From an uncultured Chloroflexaceae bacterium (GTDB lineage Bacteria; Chloroflexota; Chloroflexia; Chloroflexales; Chloroflexaceae), in NCBI GenBank assembly GCA_937141995.1, contig CAKZQX010000150.1, positions 1 through 8,381 on the forward strand: 8,381 nt of DNA, read 5' to 3'. A program made the translations under genes and the position numbers. Below the pieces are notes generated by a model. The model worked only from the letters and a program-made list of their open reading frames with translations. It did no database searches and had not been told where the DNA came from. Each line of letters begins with the position of its first letter. The stretch's first letter is position 1. This document shows positions 1 through 6,144 of the stretch, piece after piece.

Positions 1-257
1 GGATGGCATTCCCGTCAATGCGCAATGGTAACCGCGACATCTATGTGGTTGAGTTTGATGGCTTTGGCCTGACGCAGTTGACCAGCAACCCGCTCTTCGA
101 CGGCGAGCCGAGCTGGTCCCCGGATGGACGCTATATCGCCTTCCGTTCAAACCGCGATGCCAACGCGGAGATCTATGTGATGCAGGCCGATGGTACGGGG
201 CAGGTCAATATCACCCACAGCCTGGCCGGGGACTCCCGCCCGGCGTGGCGACCATGA
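1..257 (+). CDS. TolB-like PD40 beta-propeller protein, C-terminal fragment
   Basis: This is the 3' end of a gene that enters from the left edge, so the true start is not visible; the ATG at position 3 is internal and falls where these repeats usually carry a hydrophobic residue. The 84 visible residues hold about two PD40 (WD40-like) repeats. Their hallmarks are a WSPDGRYIAF blade core near residues 38-47, the SNRD turn after it, IYV strands near residues 13 and 57, and a final PAW before the stop. Such repeats form beta-propellers in TolB, in DPP IV-like peptidase N-termini and in many secreted or kinase-linked bacterial proteins. The last blade ends just before the TGA, so the propeller is the C-terminal domain. 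What precedes it (signal peptide, kinase or peptidase) cannot be seen. The stop codon lies within the direct repeat flanking the MITE-like element, and the gene converges on the Uma2 gene. Confidence 0.8.
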   Translation, partial: MAFPSMRNGNRDIYVVEFDGFGLTQLTSNPLFDGEPSWSPDGRYIAFRSNRDANAEIYVMQADGTGQVNITHSLAGDSRPAWRP

Positions 258-261
258 ATGA

Positions 262-460
262 CACGCGTTACGCGGTTGCTCACCCAAAAGAAAAGGAAAT
301 TTTGCCTCCGGCAGGGCGGAAGATCCCTTTCTTTTTCACAAAACATTTGCACTTTGTGCAAATGTTTTGTGAAAAAGATCAAACAGTACCATGCTGCCGC
401 AGGCGAAACCGGCTTTTGCGTTCGGCACGAGGCCGGAACAGTCCGTACCGCGTAATGCGT
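262..460. mobile_element. MITE-like non-coding element with TIRs and 8-bp target duplication
   Basis: This stretch of about 199 bp has nested inverted symmetry and no convincing gene. The outer arms ACGCGTTACGCGGT (263-276) and ACCGCGTAATGCGT (447-460) are inverted copies with 13 of 14 matches. The intermediate arms at 300-314 and 394-408 match at 13 of 15 positions. The centre is a perfect palindrome (330-378). The same 8 bases, ATGAATGA, occur directly outside both ends (254-261 and 461-468), as expected of a target-site duplication. An alternative reading is 16-bp TIRs (261-276 and 447-462, 14 of 16 matches) with a 5-bp duplication, GAATG. No transposase is present, so any movement would depend on an enzyme supplied elsewhere. 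Removing the element plus one repeat copy leaves two convergent genes with a few bases between stops, which supports a clean insertion. The parent IS family cannot be named from sequence alone. Confidence 0.7.
330..378. repeat. Perfect 23-bp palindrome with 3-nt loop
   Basis: The arms 330-352 and 356-378 are exact reverse complements around the loop TTT (353-355). RNA from either strand would form a long, fairly AT-rich hairpin. It is the core of the MITE-like element and lies between the 3' ends of the PD40 and Uma2 genes. It could therefore act as a bidirectional terminator or 3'-end stabiliser. It lacks the classic U-run after the stem; the run of five T's lies inside the arm. Termination is inferred, but the palindrome itself is plain in the sequence. 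Confidence 0.85.
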
Positions 461-470
461 ATGAATGATA

Positions 471-980
471 TCAGGGCCGGTCGATCTGGATTACACAGCC
501 CATCCGGACTGTGCATGTCGTGGGGAGATCAAGCTGGCGACGTGGCTGATCAATGGTATGCCACTCCAGCGTATGCTGCCGTGGGTCAACCAGGATGACA
601 TCCTGGACATTGTGGCCCAGGTAGAGCGTAACGGCGTCACGGTCCTTCTGCTCATACCCGGTGCTGAGAACTTCTATCACCGCGCCGGGTATGATGCCCG
701 TCAGCGCTCCATCAGGGCGCGGCGGTTTTTCACAAAAGATCGCAATATCCGGTCGCCGCAGCAGAGCCGGCGCGAACTCGATATAGGTATCAGCGATGTG
801 AAAGCAGCCACAGGCGGCATCCGGCGGGTTAAGACGGGTAAGATTCTGCCGAATATCATCTACGACGCCATTGTGTAGCGCGCCCGGCAGCGCTTCCCAG
901 GTCGTGCGACCGCCGGTGATCTCCAGGCGCACCCCGTGATAGGCCAGATACTCAATATCCTGGTACGTTGGCAGGCTCAT
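471..980 (-). CDS. Uma2-family (PD-(D/E)XK-like) endonuclease domain protein
   Basis: A 169-residue protein with the plan of the Uma2 family, a restriction-endonuclease-like fold common in many copies in Cyanobacteria and Chloroflexota. It has an N-terminal strand with a RLEITGG segment (residues 18-24), a conserved histidine (H36, in ALHNGVV), the PDIAIF strand with D78, the PGAVIEVLS strand with E103, a K/D-rich turn (EQKDRD, 110-115) and the closing VQDVILVDP strand (125-133). D78, E103 and K112 are the likely metal-site residues by analogy. The reading frame is open to an ATG 30 bases further upstream, but ATG 978-980 is preferred: GAGGAG lies 5 bases before it, and it gives the usual N-terminus (SLPTYQDIEYL). 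The biological role of the family is poorly known; many members are stand-alone and transposon-associated. The gene is convergent with the PD40 gene, with the MITE-like element wedged between the stops. Confidence 0.82.
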   Translation of the reverse strand: MSLPTYQDIEYLAYHGVRLEITGGRTTWEALPGALHNGVVDDIRQNLTRLNPPDAACGCFHIADTYIEFAPALLRRPDIAIFCEKPPRPDGALTGIIPGAVIEVLSTGYEQKDRDAVTLYLGHNVQDVILVDPRQHTLEWHTIDQPRRQLDLPTTCTVRMGCVIQIDRP

Positions 981-985
981 GGTTG

Positions 986-991
986 CTCCTC
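986..991 (-). promoter_or_regulatory. Ribosome binding site setting the Uma2 start
   Basis: GAGGAG on the minus strand ends 5 bases before ATG 978-980. It favours this start over the upstream in-frame ATG at 1008-1010, which has no comparable purine tract in front of it. Confidence 0.75.
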
Positions 992-1051
992 TGCATCCCT
1001 TGTCAGACACGCTAATGAACGTTGAATTTTGAATCTGGACATCGCTGGACC

Positions 1052-1135
1052 GGAGTCCCGGCTTCAGCCGGATCGGGCTTTTCCTTCAGTATGCCGCCGC
1101 CCCGGCAGGCATCCATCGGCTAAAGCCGGGATTCC
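1052..1135. repeat. Inverted pair of REP-like GC-rich repeats
   Basis: The copies at 1052-1070 and 1117-1135 are inverted and match at 17 of 19 positions, with a 46-bp spacer. Each copy is itself a small dyad: CCGGCT-TC-AGCCGG on the left and CGGCT-AA-AGCCG on the right. The two differences leave the dyads intact, which suggests selection on, or a common origin for, a folded structure. They lie between the stop of the YitT gene and the start of the Uma2 gene, both read leftward, so RNA through this space would fold into a branched hairpin. The layout is that of dispersed REP/BIME-type intergenic repeats; the genomic copy number is unknown here. Nothing else recognisable was found between 992 and 1236. 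Confidence 0.65.
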
Positions 1136-1236
1136 AGTGATAACCCGGGTTAATTTCTTACATTTCATCGGCGTGTCTCATTCTGCTGGATATGATGCTC
1201 ATGATACCGGATAGTGGAGCGGTTGCCAAACGTGCG

Positions 1237-2241
1237 CTACCGCAGCGGCGCAAACCCGCGCCCTAGCGCCTGATGCGAGTTGCCGATGACCACAAATGCC
1301 TCCGGGTCGGTGGTTGCGACGACGCGCTTGACCTCGCGGACATGCGGTCGGTGGACCGTGCAGACAATCATGGCATAGTCCTGGCCGGTATAGCCGTCGT
1401 TGATCGACCAGGAGCTAACGCCCAGGTGGGTTGTCTCCAGGATGGCACCCGTGAGTTGCGCGGGATGCTGCGTTACAATCGTAATCGTGCGTACCGTGCT
1501 GGGGCCTTCGAGGGTGAAATCCGAGGCCAACCCGTTGAGGAACATCATCAGCAGCGCATGCAGCGCAATCTCCCAGCCAAAGACAATGCCTGACACCAGA
1601 ATGATCGAGCCGTCGGCGTAGAGGTACGCCTGACTCAGCGGAAAGCCGGTCTTCTGCTGGATAATCCGCGCCAGAATGCCGGTGCTTCCCAGCGTGCCGC
1701 CCATAGTGTAAATAATTCCCGTCCCGATACCGCTGATCAGCCCGGCATACATTGCACTGAGCAGCATATCATTGGTCAGCGGATAGGGCGACAGCAGCAT
1801 GGGCAGATAGTGAACAAACAGATCGGTCGCCACCGCAAACACCCAGACCGCCAGCAGTGTTGAAATCAGGAATTTCCAGCGGCCCAGCGAGGAGAAGCCG
1901 ATTATCAGCAGCGGAATGTTCAGCAGAAAATAGAGCGTCCCCACAGGCCAGCCGGTGAAGTGGTTCACAATGATGCCGACGCCGCTCAGACCACCGCCTG
2001 CCAGGTTAAAGGGCAACTGAAACAGGCTGTAGCCGAGTGCCGCAATAATCGCCCCGATGCAAACCATGAGAAAGCGCTGCAGCAACGGCAAGGAGTTGGC
2101 GCGGGTAGCCTGAAAACCCTGCCGGATGCGATCAGGCAGCGCGATGATTGTAGCGTGGAGTGCCGGCATCTTCGGGTGCGCGTCCGGCTGCTCTGGCGAA
2201 AACGGACGATCGACGGGTGGAAGTTGATGTTCGCTCTGCAT
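1237..2241 (-). CDS. YitT family membrane protein with C-terminal DUF2179
   Basis: A 334-residue integral membrane protein. After a polar, proline-rich N-terminal extension of about 50 residues come roughly five to six hydrophobic segments: about 56-78, 83-92 with 100-116, 123-145, 160-180 and 211-235. The loops carry the glycine-rich signatures of the YitT family: NLAGGGLSGVGIIVNHFTG (79-97) and GTGIIYTMGGTLGSTGILA (173-191). The last 85 residues form a soluble DUF2179 domain, with the IND-GYTG turn (280-285), the CTVHRPHVREVKRVV helix region (294-309) and DPEAFVVI (312-319). The family's substrate is not established; DUF2179 resembles small PII/ACT-like sensor folds. ATG 2241 is preceded by AGGAG 8 bases upstream. 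The extension makes the protein somewhat longer than typical members (about 280-290 residues). It is divergent from the hsp20-lon unit. Confidence 0.9.
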   Translation of the reverse strand: MQSEHQLPPVDRPFSPEQPDAHPKMPALHATIIALPDRIRQGFQATRANSLPLLQRFLMVCIGAIIAALGYSLFQLPFNLAGGGLSGVGIIVNHFTGWPVGTLYFLLNIPLLIIGFSSLGRWKFLISTLLAVWVFAVATDLFVHYLPMLLSPYPLTNDMLLSAMYAGLISGIGTGIIYTMGGTLGSTGILARIIQQKTGFPLSQAYLYADGSIILVSGIVFGWEIALHALLMMFLNGLASDFTLEGPSTVRTITIVTQHPAQLTGAILETTHLGVSSWSINDGYTGQDYAMIVCTVHRPHVREVKRVVATTDPEAFVVIGNSHQALGRGFAPLR

Positions 2242-2908
2242 GGACCTTACTCCTCGTATGCGAAATTCTGTTTGTGGCTCTGGACAGCAGCAGCTCTGCT
2301 ACCACGCACTATGGCCCGGTTCTGGGCAGCGGCAGGCATGCCGCCGCCCAGGAATTACACGCAGAAATGCTCCTGTTGCCACATGCCTGAGCAACAATGA
2401 AATCATGCGATCAGACACGACTTACGCGGTCACTTGTACGGAAGCAGCTATCGCCTCCAACAGGGGCAAAGATGTCTTCCCTGAGCGTACGTACCTGATC
2501 TGAAAGTCGTACTACGTAACTCATGTAACCTGATATGCAATTGTTTCAGCATTTGAACAATGCCCCACTGGTTGTGAGGTGTCTGTCAGGGGATCGGGGT
2601 GATCGGACCGCGGTCCACATTATGATGCATAATAATACCACAAATGTGTATGAAATGCACGACCGCTCTGTTGCATCTCATGCCTGTAACGCCGGCATTG
2701 AGCATGCTATACTAAAGCAAGAACAGACAAACAAAGGGCAAAGAACAAATATGTTATGCTATAGCGATGCGCCGGGCGCGCTTTGTTCCGCGTTCCTTTG
2801 TTTATCGGTTTTCTACAACCCTGTATTCATCCAGGCAATAGAACAGCACCCATCAAATATTCCATATTATGTTTCATGATCTACCTTTGTGAAAGAAGGA
2901 GAAGTGCG
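2242..2908. other. 667-bp non-coding divergent control region
   Basis: No credible gene is seen; the open frames here lack SD sequences and protein-like composition, and the region is more AT-rich than the genes around it. Structures visible are: a 12-bp stem (11 of 12 matches) with a 6-nt loop at 2322-2351, in the YitT leader; a sequence at 2415-2430 resembling the MITE terminus; an imperfect dyad at about 2537-2563; the perfect 12-bp palindrome GGACCGCGGTCC at 2605-2616; and the dyad ATTATG-ATG-CATAAT at 2619-2633. TATACT at 2708-2713 and TATTAT at 2865-2870 are possible -10 boxes for the hsp20 operon, but neither has a convincing -35. I saw no CIRCE element (TTAGCACTC and its inverse), so HrcA control is not supported. 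Confidence 0.6.
2896..2901 (+). promoter_or_regulatory. Ribosome binding site setting the hsp20 GTG start
   Basis: AAGGAG lies 7 bases before GTG 2909-2911. The same frame is open further upstream with ATG codons at 2783 and 2876, but those have no SD, and the extra residues look unlike an Hsp20 N-terminus. Confidence 0.8.
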
Positions 2909-3322
2909 GTGAGTGATCCACAGAAACCGGGCTTGCATGTGTTTACCATTCGCTATCCCTATGTTACCTTTGAGCAGTGTTCCTGGCAGCCCGCGCTCAA
3001 TATCTACGAACCCGGGCAAGCCGTGATCATTGTGGCCGAACTGGCCGGGGTCGACCCGCGTGAGTTGCAGATCGATGTTGAGGCCAATCTGGTTCGCATC
3101 GCGGGCATGCGCCAGATAACCCCGCCGCCAGGGTTGCAGCGCATTGAACGCATGGAGATCCCATCCTGTCCCTTCCGCGTCGAGATTCCGCTGCGGGTTG
3201 TCATCGACACGGAGCAGGCCGAGTCCCGCTACCAGCATGGGTTGCTGGAGGTTGTGCTCCCGTTTGCCCGCCGTACGCCCCAGCGCGTGGTGATTAGTGT
3301 GACGGAAGGCGGGCAGGAATGA
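2909..3322 (+). CDS. Hsp20 / alpha-crystallin small heat shock protein
   Basis: A 137-residue small heat shock protein, an ATP-independent holdase that binds unfolding proteins in the cytoplasm and keeps them available for refolding or degradation. The alpha-crystallin domain spans about residues 26-118. It opens with WQPALNIYE (26-34), continues with VIIVAELAGVDPRELQIDV (39-57), NLVRIAGMR (60-68) and the RMEIPSCPFRVEIPL segment (81-95), and ends with the diagnostic YQHGLLEVVLP (108-118). The usual final lysine of that motif is replaced by FARR. A short tail with RVVISV (126-131) could serve as the I-x-I-like oligomerisation motif. GTG is chosen as the start because of its SD. The stop overlaps the lon start in ATGA (3319-3322), implying translational coupling, so holdase and protease should be made together. 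The long leader upstream probably carries the operon promoter. Confidence 0.93.
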   Translation: MSDPQKPGLHVFTIRYPYVTFEQCSWQPALNIYEPGQAVIIVAELAGVDPRELQIDVEANLVRIAGMRQITPPPGLQRIERMEIPSCPFRVEIPLRVVIDTEQAESRYQHGLLEVVLPFARRTPQRVVISVTEGGQE

Positions 3323-5700
3323 CCAGTGATATCAATGTAGCAACCGAGACACAGAACCCGGAGACGATTCCAACGGTGCTGCCGATCCTGCCGGTCAGCA
3401 ATGCAGTGCTCTTTCCCAGCATGCTGCTGCCGCTGGCAATCGGCAATCAGACCTGGGTTAAACTGGTTGATGACGCGGCACTCTCCGAGAACAAGATGCT
3501 GGCGGTCTTCTGGCGGGCTCAGTCGAGCGAAACCTTTGACCCGGCGACATTAGGGCGCACCGGGGCTGCGGCACAGATTATGCGTATGCTGCGCATGCCC
3601 GATGGCAATGTGCAGGTGTTGCTCCAGGGGCAGGCGCGTGTTCAGATTGAAGCGATGATCACCACCGAGCCTTACCCCACAGCACGCCTGACGATCATTC
3701 CGGAGCCGACCGAGGTGTCGCTGGAAGTTGAAGCATTGTCGCGCAATGTGCTGACCACATTCCAGGAGGTTGTACAGGCCGGCGCGCAGTTTCCCGACGA
3801 ACTGGCGGTTGCGGCGGCCAACACGCCTGATCCCGGTACGCTGGCCGATCTGATTGCTGCAAATATTAACCTGCGACCGGAGCAGCAGCAGGAGGTGCGC
3901 GACGCCATCGATCTGGGGGCGCGGCTGCAATTGATTCGGGGCCACCTGGAGCGCGAGCGGGAGATTATGTCCATCGGGCAGAAGGCCCAGGAAGCCATGT
4001 CCCGCACGCAACGTGAGTACATTCTGCGCCAGCAACTGGAGGCGATCCGGCGTGAGTTGGGTGAAACCGATGAGCAGTCGGCCGAGGCGGCCGAACTGCG
4101 CCGCCGTCTGGAAGCGGCCGACCTGCCGGAGGAGCCGCGCCGCGAAGCCGAGCGCGAGCTTGGCCGACTGGAGCGCATGCCGCCGGGAGCAGCCGAGGCG
4201 GGCATGGTGCGCACCTACCTGGAGTGGTTGATTGATCTGCCCTGGAGTAAGAGCACCGCAGACAACTTTGATCTGCCGCAGGCGCGTACCATTCTGGACG
4301 AAGACCATTACAATCTGGAGCGAATCAAAGACCGCATTATCGAATATCTGGCGGTACGTAAATTGCAACATGAGCAGGGCGAAGCGCGTGTCCGCGGGCC
4401 GATTCTCTGTTTTGTCGGGCCGCCGGGTGTGGGAAAGACCAGCCTGGGGCAGTCGATTGCACGCGCGTTGGGCCGCGAGTTTGCCCGCATTGCCCTGGGC
4501 GGTGTACGTGATGAGAGCGAGATCCGCGGCTTCCGCCGCACCTACATCGGCGCGGTGCCGGGCCGCTTTATCCAGAATATCAACCGTGTGGGCACTAACA
4601 ACCCGGTGATGATGATTGACGAGGTTGACAAACTGACCGTGGGGTTTCAGGGCGATCCGGCCTCAGCGCTGCTGGAGTTGCTCGACCCGGCGCAGAATAA
4701 TGCCTTTGTGGATCGCTACCTGGATGTGCCGTTTGACTTTAGCCATGTGCTCTTTATCTGCACGGCTAATCGGGCCGATACCATCCCCGGACCCCTGCTT
4801 GACCGCATGGAGGTAGTGGAGTTGTCGGGCTATACCGAGATGGAGAAGCTGATCATTGCCCGGCGCTATCTGGTGCCGCGCCAGCAGACTGAGCAAGGCA
4901 TGGCGGGCCGCGAACTGGAAATTACCGATGCGGCGTTACGCCGGCTGATTCTGGAATACACGCGCGAGGCGGGGGTGCGCAGTCTGGAGCGGCAGGTTGG
5001 GGCAATCTTTCGCAAAATGGCGACGCGCCTGGCCGAGGGACGCGACATTCCGCCCCAGGTCGATGCCGCCGATCTTGACGAACTGTTGGAGCCGCCGCGT
5101 TTCCGCAAAGAAACCCTGCTGGACGAGGACGAGGTCGGGATTGCCACCGGGTTAGTCTGGACGCCGGTTGGTGGCGATATCGTCTTTATCGAGGCCAGCG
5201 TGGTGCCGGGCCGGGGCCAGCTTATCCTGACGGGGCAACTGGGCGAAGTGATGCGCGAGTCGGCCCAGGCCGCGTTGACCTATGCCCGCTCACGCGCAAA
5301 GATGCTGGATATCCCGGAGGATTTCCTCCAGAAACATGATATTCACATCCACGTTCCGGCGGGCGCTGTTCCGAAAGAGGGACCATCGGCGGGCATTACC
5401 ATGGTTAGCGCGCTGGTTTCGGCGCTGACCGGGCGGCCAACCCACAAGCATGTTGCCATGACCGGCGAAATTACGCTGCGCGGCAAAGTAATGCCGATTG
5501 GCGGCGTCAAGGAGAAGGTGCTGGCCGCGCAGCAGGTAGGGATTCGCACGGTGCTGCTGCCCAAAGACAACGAACCCGACCTGCGCGAGATCCCGGCCGA
5601 AACCCGCGAGAAGCTGGAAATCCTGTTTGTTAGTCATATGGACGAGGTATTACCCCGGGTGCTGCACGAAGAAACCGTTGCCGCACCTATGACCGAATAA
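3319..5700 (+). CDS. lon: ATP-dependent protease Lon (LonA type)
   Basis: A full-length 793-residue LonA, the cytosolic AAA+ serine protease that unfolds and degrades damaged and regulatory proteins as a hexamer. The substrate-binding N-domain covers about residues 17-210. A helical/coiled-coil linker (about 210-330) includes the conserved QREYILRQQLEAIRRELGE stretch. The ATPase has Walker A GPPGVGKT at 367-374, Walker B MMIDEVDK with D434 and E435, a sensor-1 asparagine N484 (ICTAN), and GVRSLER near 552-558. The protease domain (about 595-780) holds catalytic S690 in EGPSAG and K733 in GGVKEK, at the family's 43-residue spacing. No key residue is missing, so it should be active. It overlaps the hsp20 stop by 4 bases and is followed by a hairpin and an HPF-like gene. 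The direct hsp20-lon coupling suggests heat or stress control. Some bacteria carry several lon copies; whether this is the only one is unknown. Confidence 0.98.
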   Translation: MTSDINVATETQNPETIPTVLPILPVSNAVLFPSMLLPLAIGNQTWVKLVDDAALSENKMLAVFWRAQSSETFDPATLGRTGAAAQIMRMLRMPDGNVQVLLQGQARVQIEAMITTEPYPTARLTIIPEPTEVSLEVEALSRNVLTTFQEVVQAGAQFPDELAVAAANTPDPGTLADLIAANINLRPEQQQEVRDAIDLGARLQLIRGHLEREREIMSIGQKAQEAMSRTQREYILRQQLEAIRRELGETDEQSAEAAELRRRLEAADLPEEPRREAERELGRLERMPPGAAEAGMVRTYLEWLIDLPWSKSTADNFDLPQARTILDEDHYNLERIKDRIIEYLAVRKLQHEQGEARVRGPILCFVGPPGVGKTSLGQSIARALGREFARIALGGVRDESEIRGFRRTYIGAVPGRFIQNINRVGTNNPVMMIDEVDKLTVGFQGDPASALLELLDPAQNNAFVDRYLDVPFDFSHVLFICTANRADTIPGPLLDRMEVVELSGYTEMEKLIIARRYLVPRQQTEQGMAGRELEITDAALRRLILEYTREAGVRSLERQVGAIFRKMATRLAEGRDIPPQVDAADLDELLEPPRFRKETLLDEDEVGIATGLVWTPVGGDIVFIEASVVPGRGQLILTGQLGEVMRESAQAALTYARSRAKMLDIPEDFLQKHDIHIHVPAGAVPKEGPSAGITMVSALVSALTGRPTHKHVAMTGEITLRGKVMPIGGVKEKVLAAQQVGIRTVLLPKDNEPDLREIPAETREKLEILFVSHMDEVLPRVLHEETVAAPMTE

Positions 5701-5709
5701 GCGTACTAA

Positions 5710-5739
5710 CGTGAGGGCGGCATGCTCACCGCCCTCACG
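5710..5739 (+). terminator. 11-bp perfect hairpin in the lon-HPF gap
   Basis: CGTGAGGGCGG (5710-5720) and its exact inverse (5729-5739) flank an 8-nt loop, 9 bases after the lon stop and 21 bases before the next ATG. The stem is strong and GC-rich but is followed by AGTGAATGAAA rather than a U-run. A partial terminator, an mRNA processing or stability element, or a translation-modulating structure are all possible. Confidence 0.5.
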
Positions 5740-5760
5740 AGTGAATGAAAGGGAGCATTT

Positions 5761-6066
5761 ATGCAGTATCAATTCTCGAATCAGGCAACCCATGTTAGTT
5801 TGCCTGAAGATTTTGGCGATTATGTTGACAAAGAGACGGCGAAGCTCGATCCCATTATAGCGAAGCTTCCCGAAGATTCAATGCTACGAGTTATCGTCAG
5901 CGATGCCGAAGGTGTCGAGGATGTAGAAATCCTGCTGCGCCTCTCGCTGCCGAATAAGCTGTTGAGTAGCCGGGAAACCGGGTCGGCCAAACATATTCAA
6001 TCGGTCTTGAACAGCGCGTTGAAAGAGTTGCGCCGCCAGGTGCTGGCATACAAAGATCAGATGTGA
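5761..6066 (+). CDS. Short HPF/RaiA-like ribosome hibernation protein (putative)
   Basis: A 101-residue soluble protein whose length and plan resemble the short hibernation-promoting factor / sigma-54 modulation (S30AE) family. An N-terminal strand (QYQFSNQATHVSL) is followed by a helix with LPEDFGDYVDKETAKLDPIIAKLPEDS (14-40), then paired strands LRVIVSD and DVEILLRLSLPNKLLSSRE, and a C-terminal helix ending in LKELRRQVLAYKDQM. The last part recalls the family's pattern of a helix with an LxxQLxKYK-like end. Family members bind the 30S decoding centre and block translation in stressed or stationary cells. Sequence conservation is modest, so the assignment rests on the pattern and on its neighbours Lon, Hsp20 and UspA. 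GGGAG (5751-5755) lies 5 bases before the ATG. It could instead be an uncharacterised small protein of the same fold class. Confidence 0.6.
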   Translation: MQYQFSNQATHVSLPEDFGDYVDKETAKLDPIIAKLPEDSMLRVIVSDAEGVEDVEILLRLSLPNKLLSSRETGSAKHIQSVLNSALKELRRQVLAYKDQM

Positions 6067-6070
6067 TGCT

Positions 6071-6119
6071 GAGGTCCGAAGTCTGAAGTCTGAAGTCTGA
6101 AGTCTGAAGTCTGAAGTCT
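6071..6119 (+). repeat. Tandem heptamer array 1 (GAAGTCT)n
   Basis: Six perfect end-to-end copies of the 7-mer GAAGTCT occupy 6078-6119. A decayed copy, GAGGTCC (6071-6077), precedes them, and a broken GAAAAAG follows. The array begins 5 bases after the stop of the HPF-like gene. Identical adjacent units indicate recent slippage expansion; such heptamers resemble the STRR repeats described in cyanobacteria. Confidence 0.97.
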
Positions 6120-6144
6120 GAAAAAGAAGAAACAGACGATGAAC

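Noticed and set aside
245..598. Overlapping open frames on both strands across the MITE-like element (for example 245-598 + and 173-382 -), whose proteins look alike over about 28 residues
   Set aside because: The likeness arises because the DNA is palindromic, so both strands encode similar peptides. There is no SD, and composition is not protein-like. The frames run into the Uma2 gene on the opposite strand.
724..740. TTTTTCACAAAAGATC-like stretch inside the Uma2 gene resembling the arm of the central palindrome
   Set aside because: The match is short (about 14 bases) and lies in the well-conserved coding part of Uma2 without flanking symmetry, so chance is the simplest reading.
2783..2908. 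Upstream extension of the hsp20 frame to ATG 2783
   Set aside because: There is no ribosome binding site, and the 42 extra residues are cysteine-rich and unlike any Hsp20 N-terminus. GTG 2909 has AAGGAG at ideal spacing.
2242..2908. CIRCE/HrcA operator or riboswitch upstream of hsp20
   Set aside because: No TTAGCACTC/GAGTGCTAA pair and no recognisable riboswitch core were found on either strand.
3550..4371. Long minus-strand open frame (273 codons) opposite lon, and other shadow frames
   Set aside because: It lies wholly within a strongly conserved lon gene, has biased composition from GC-rich codon use, and shows no recognisable domain.
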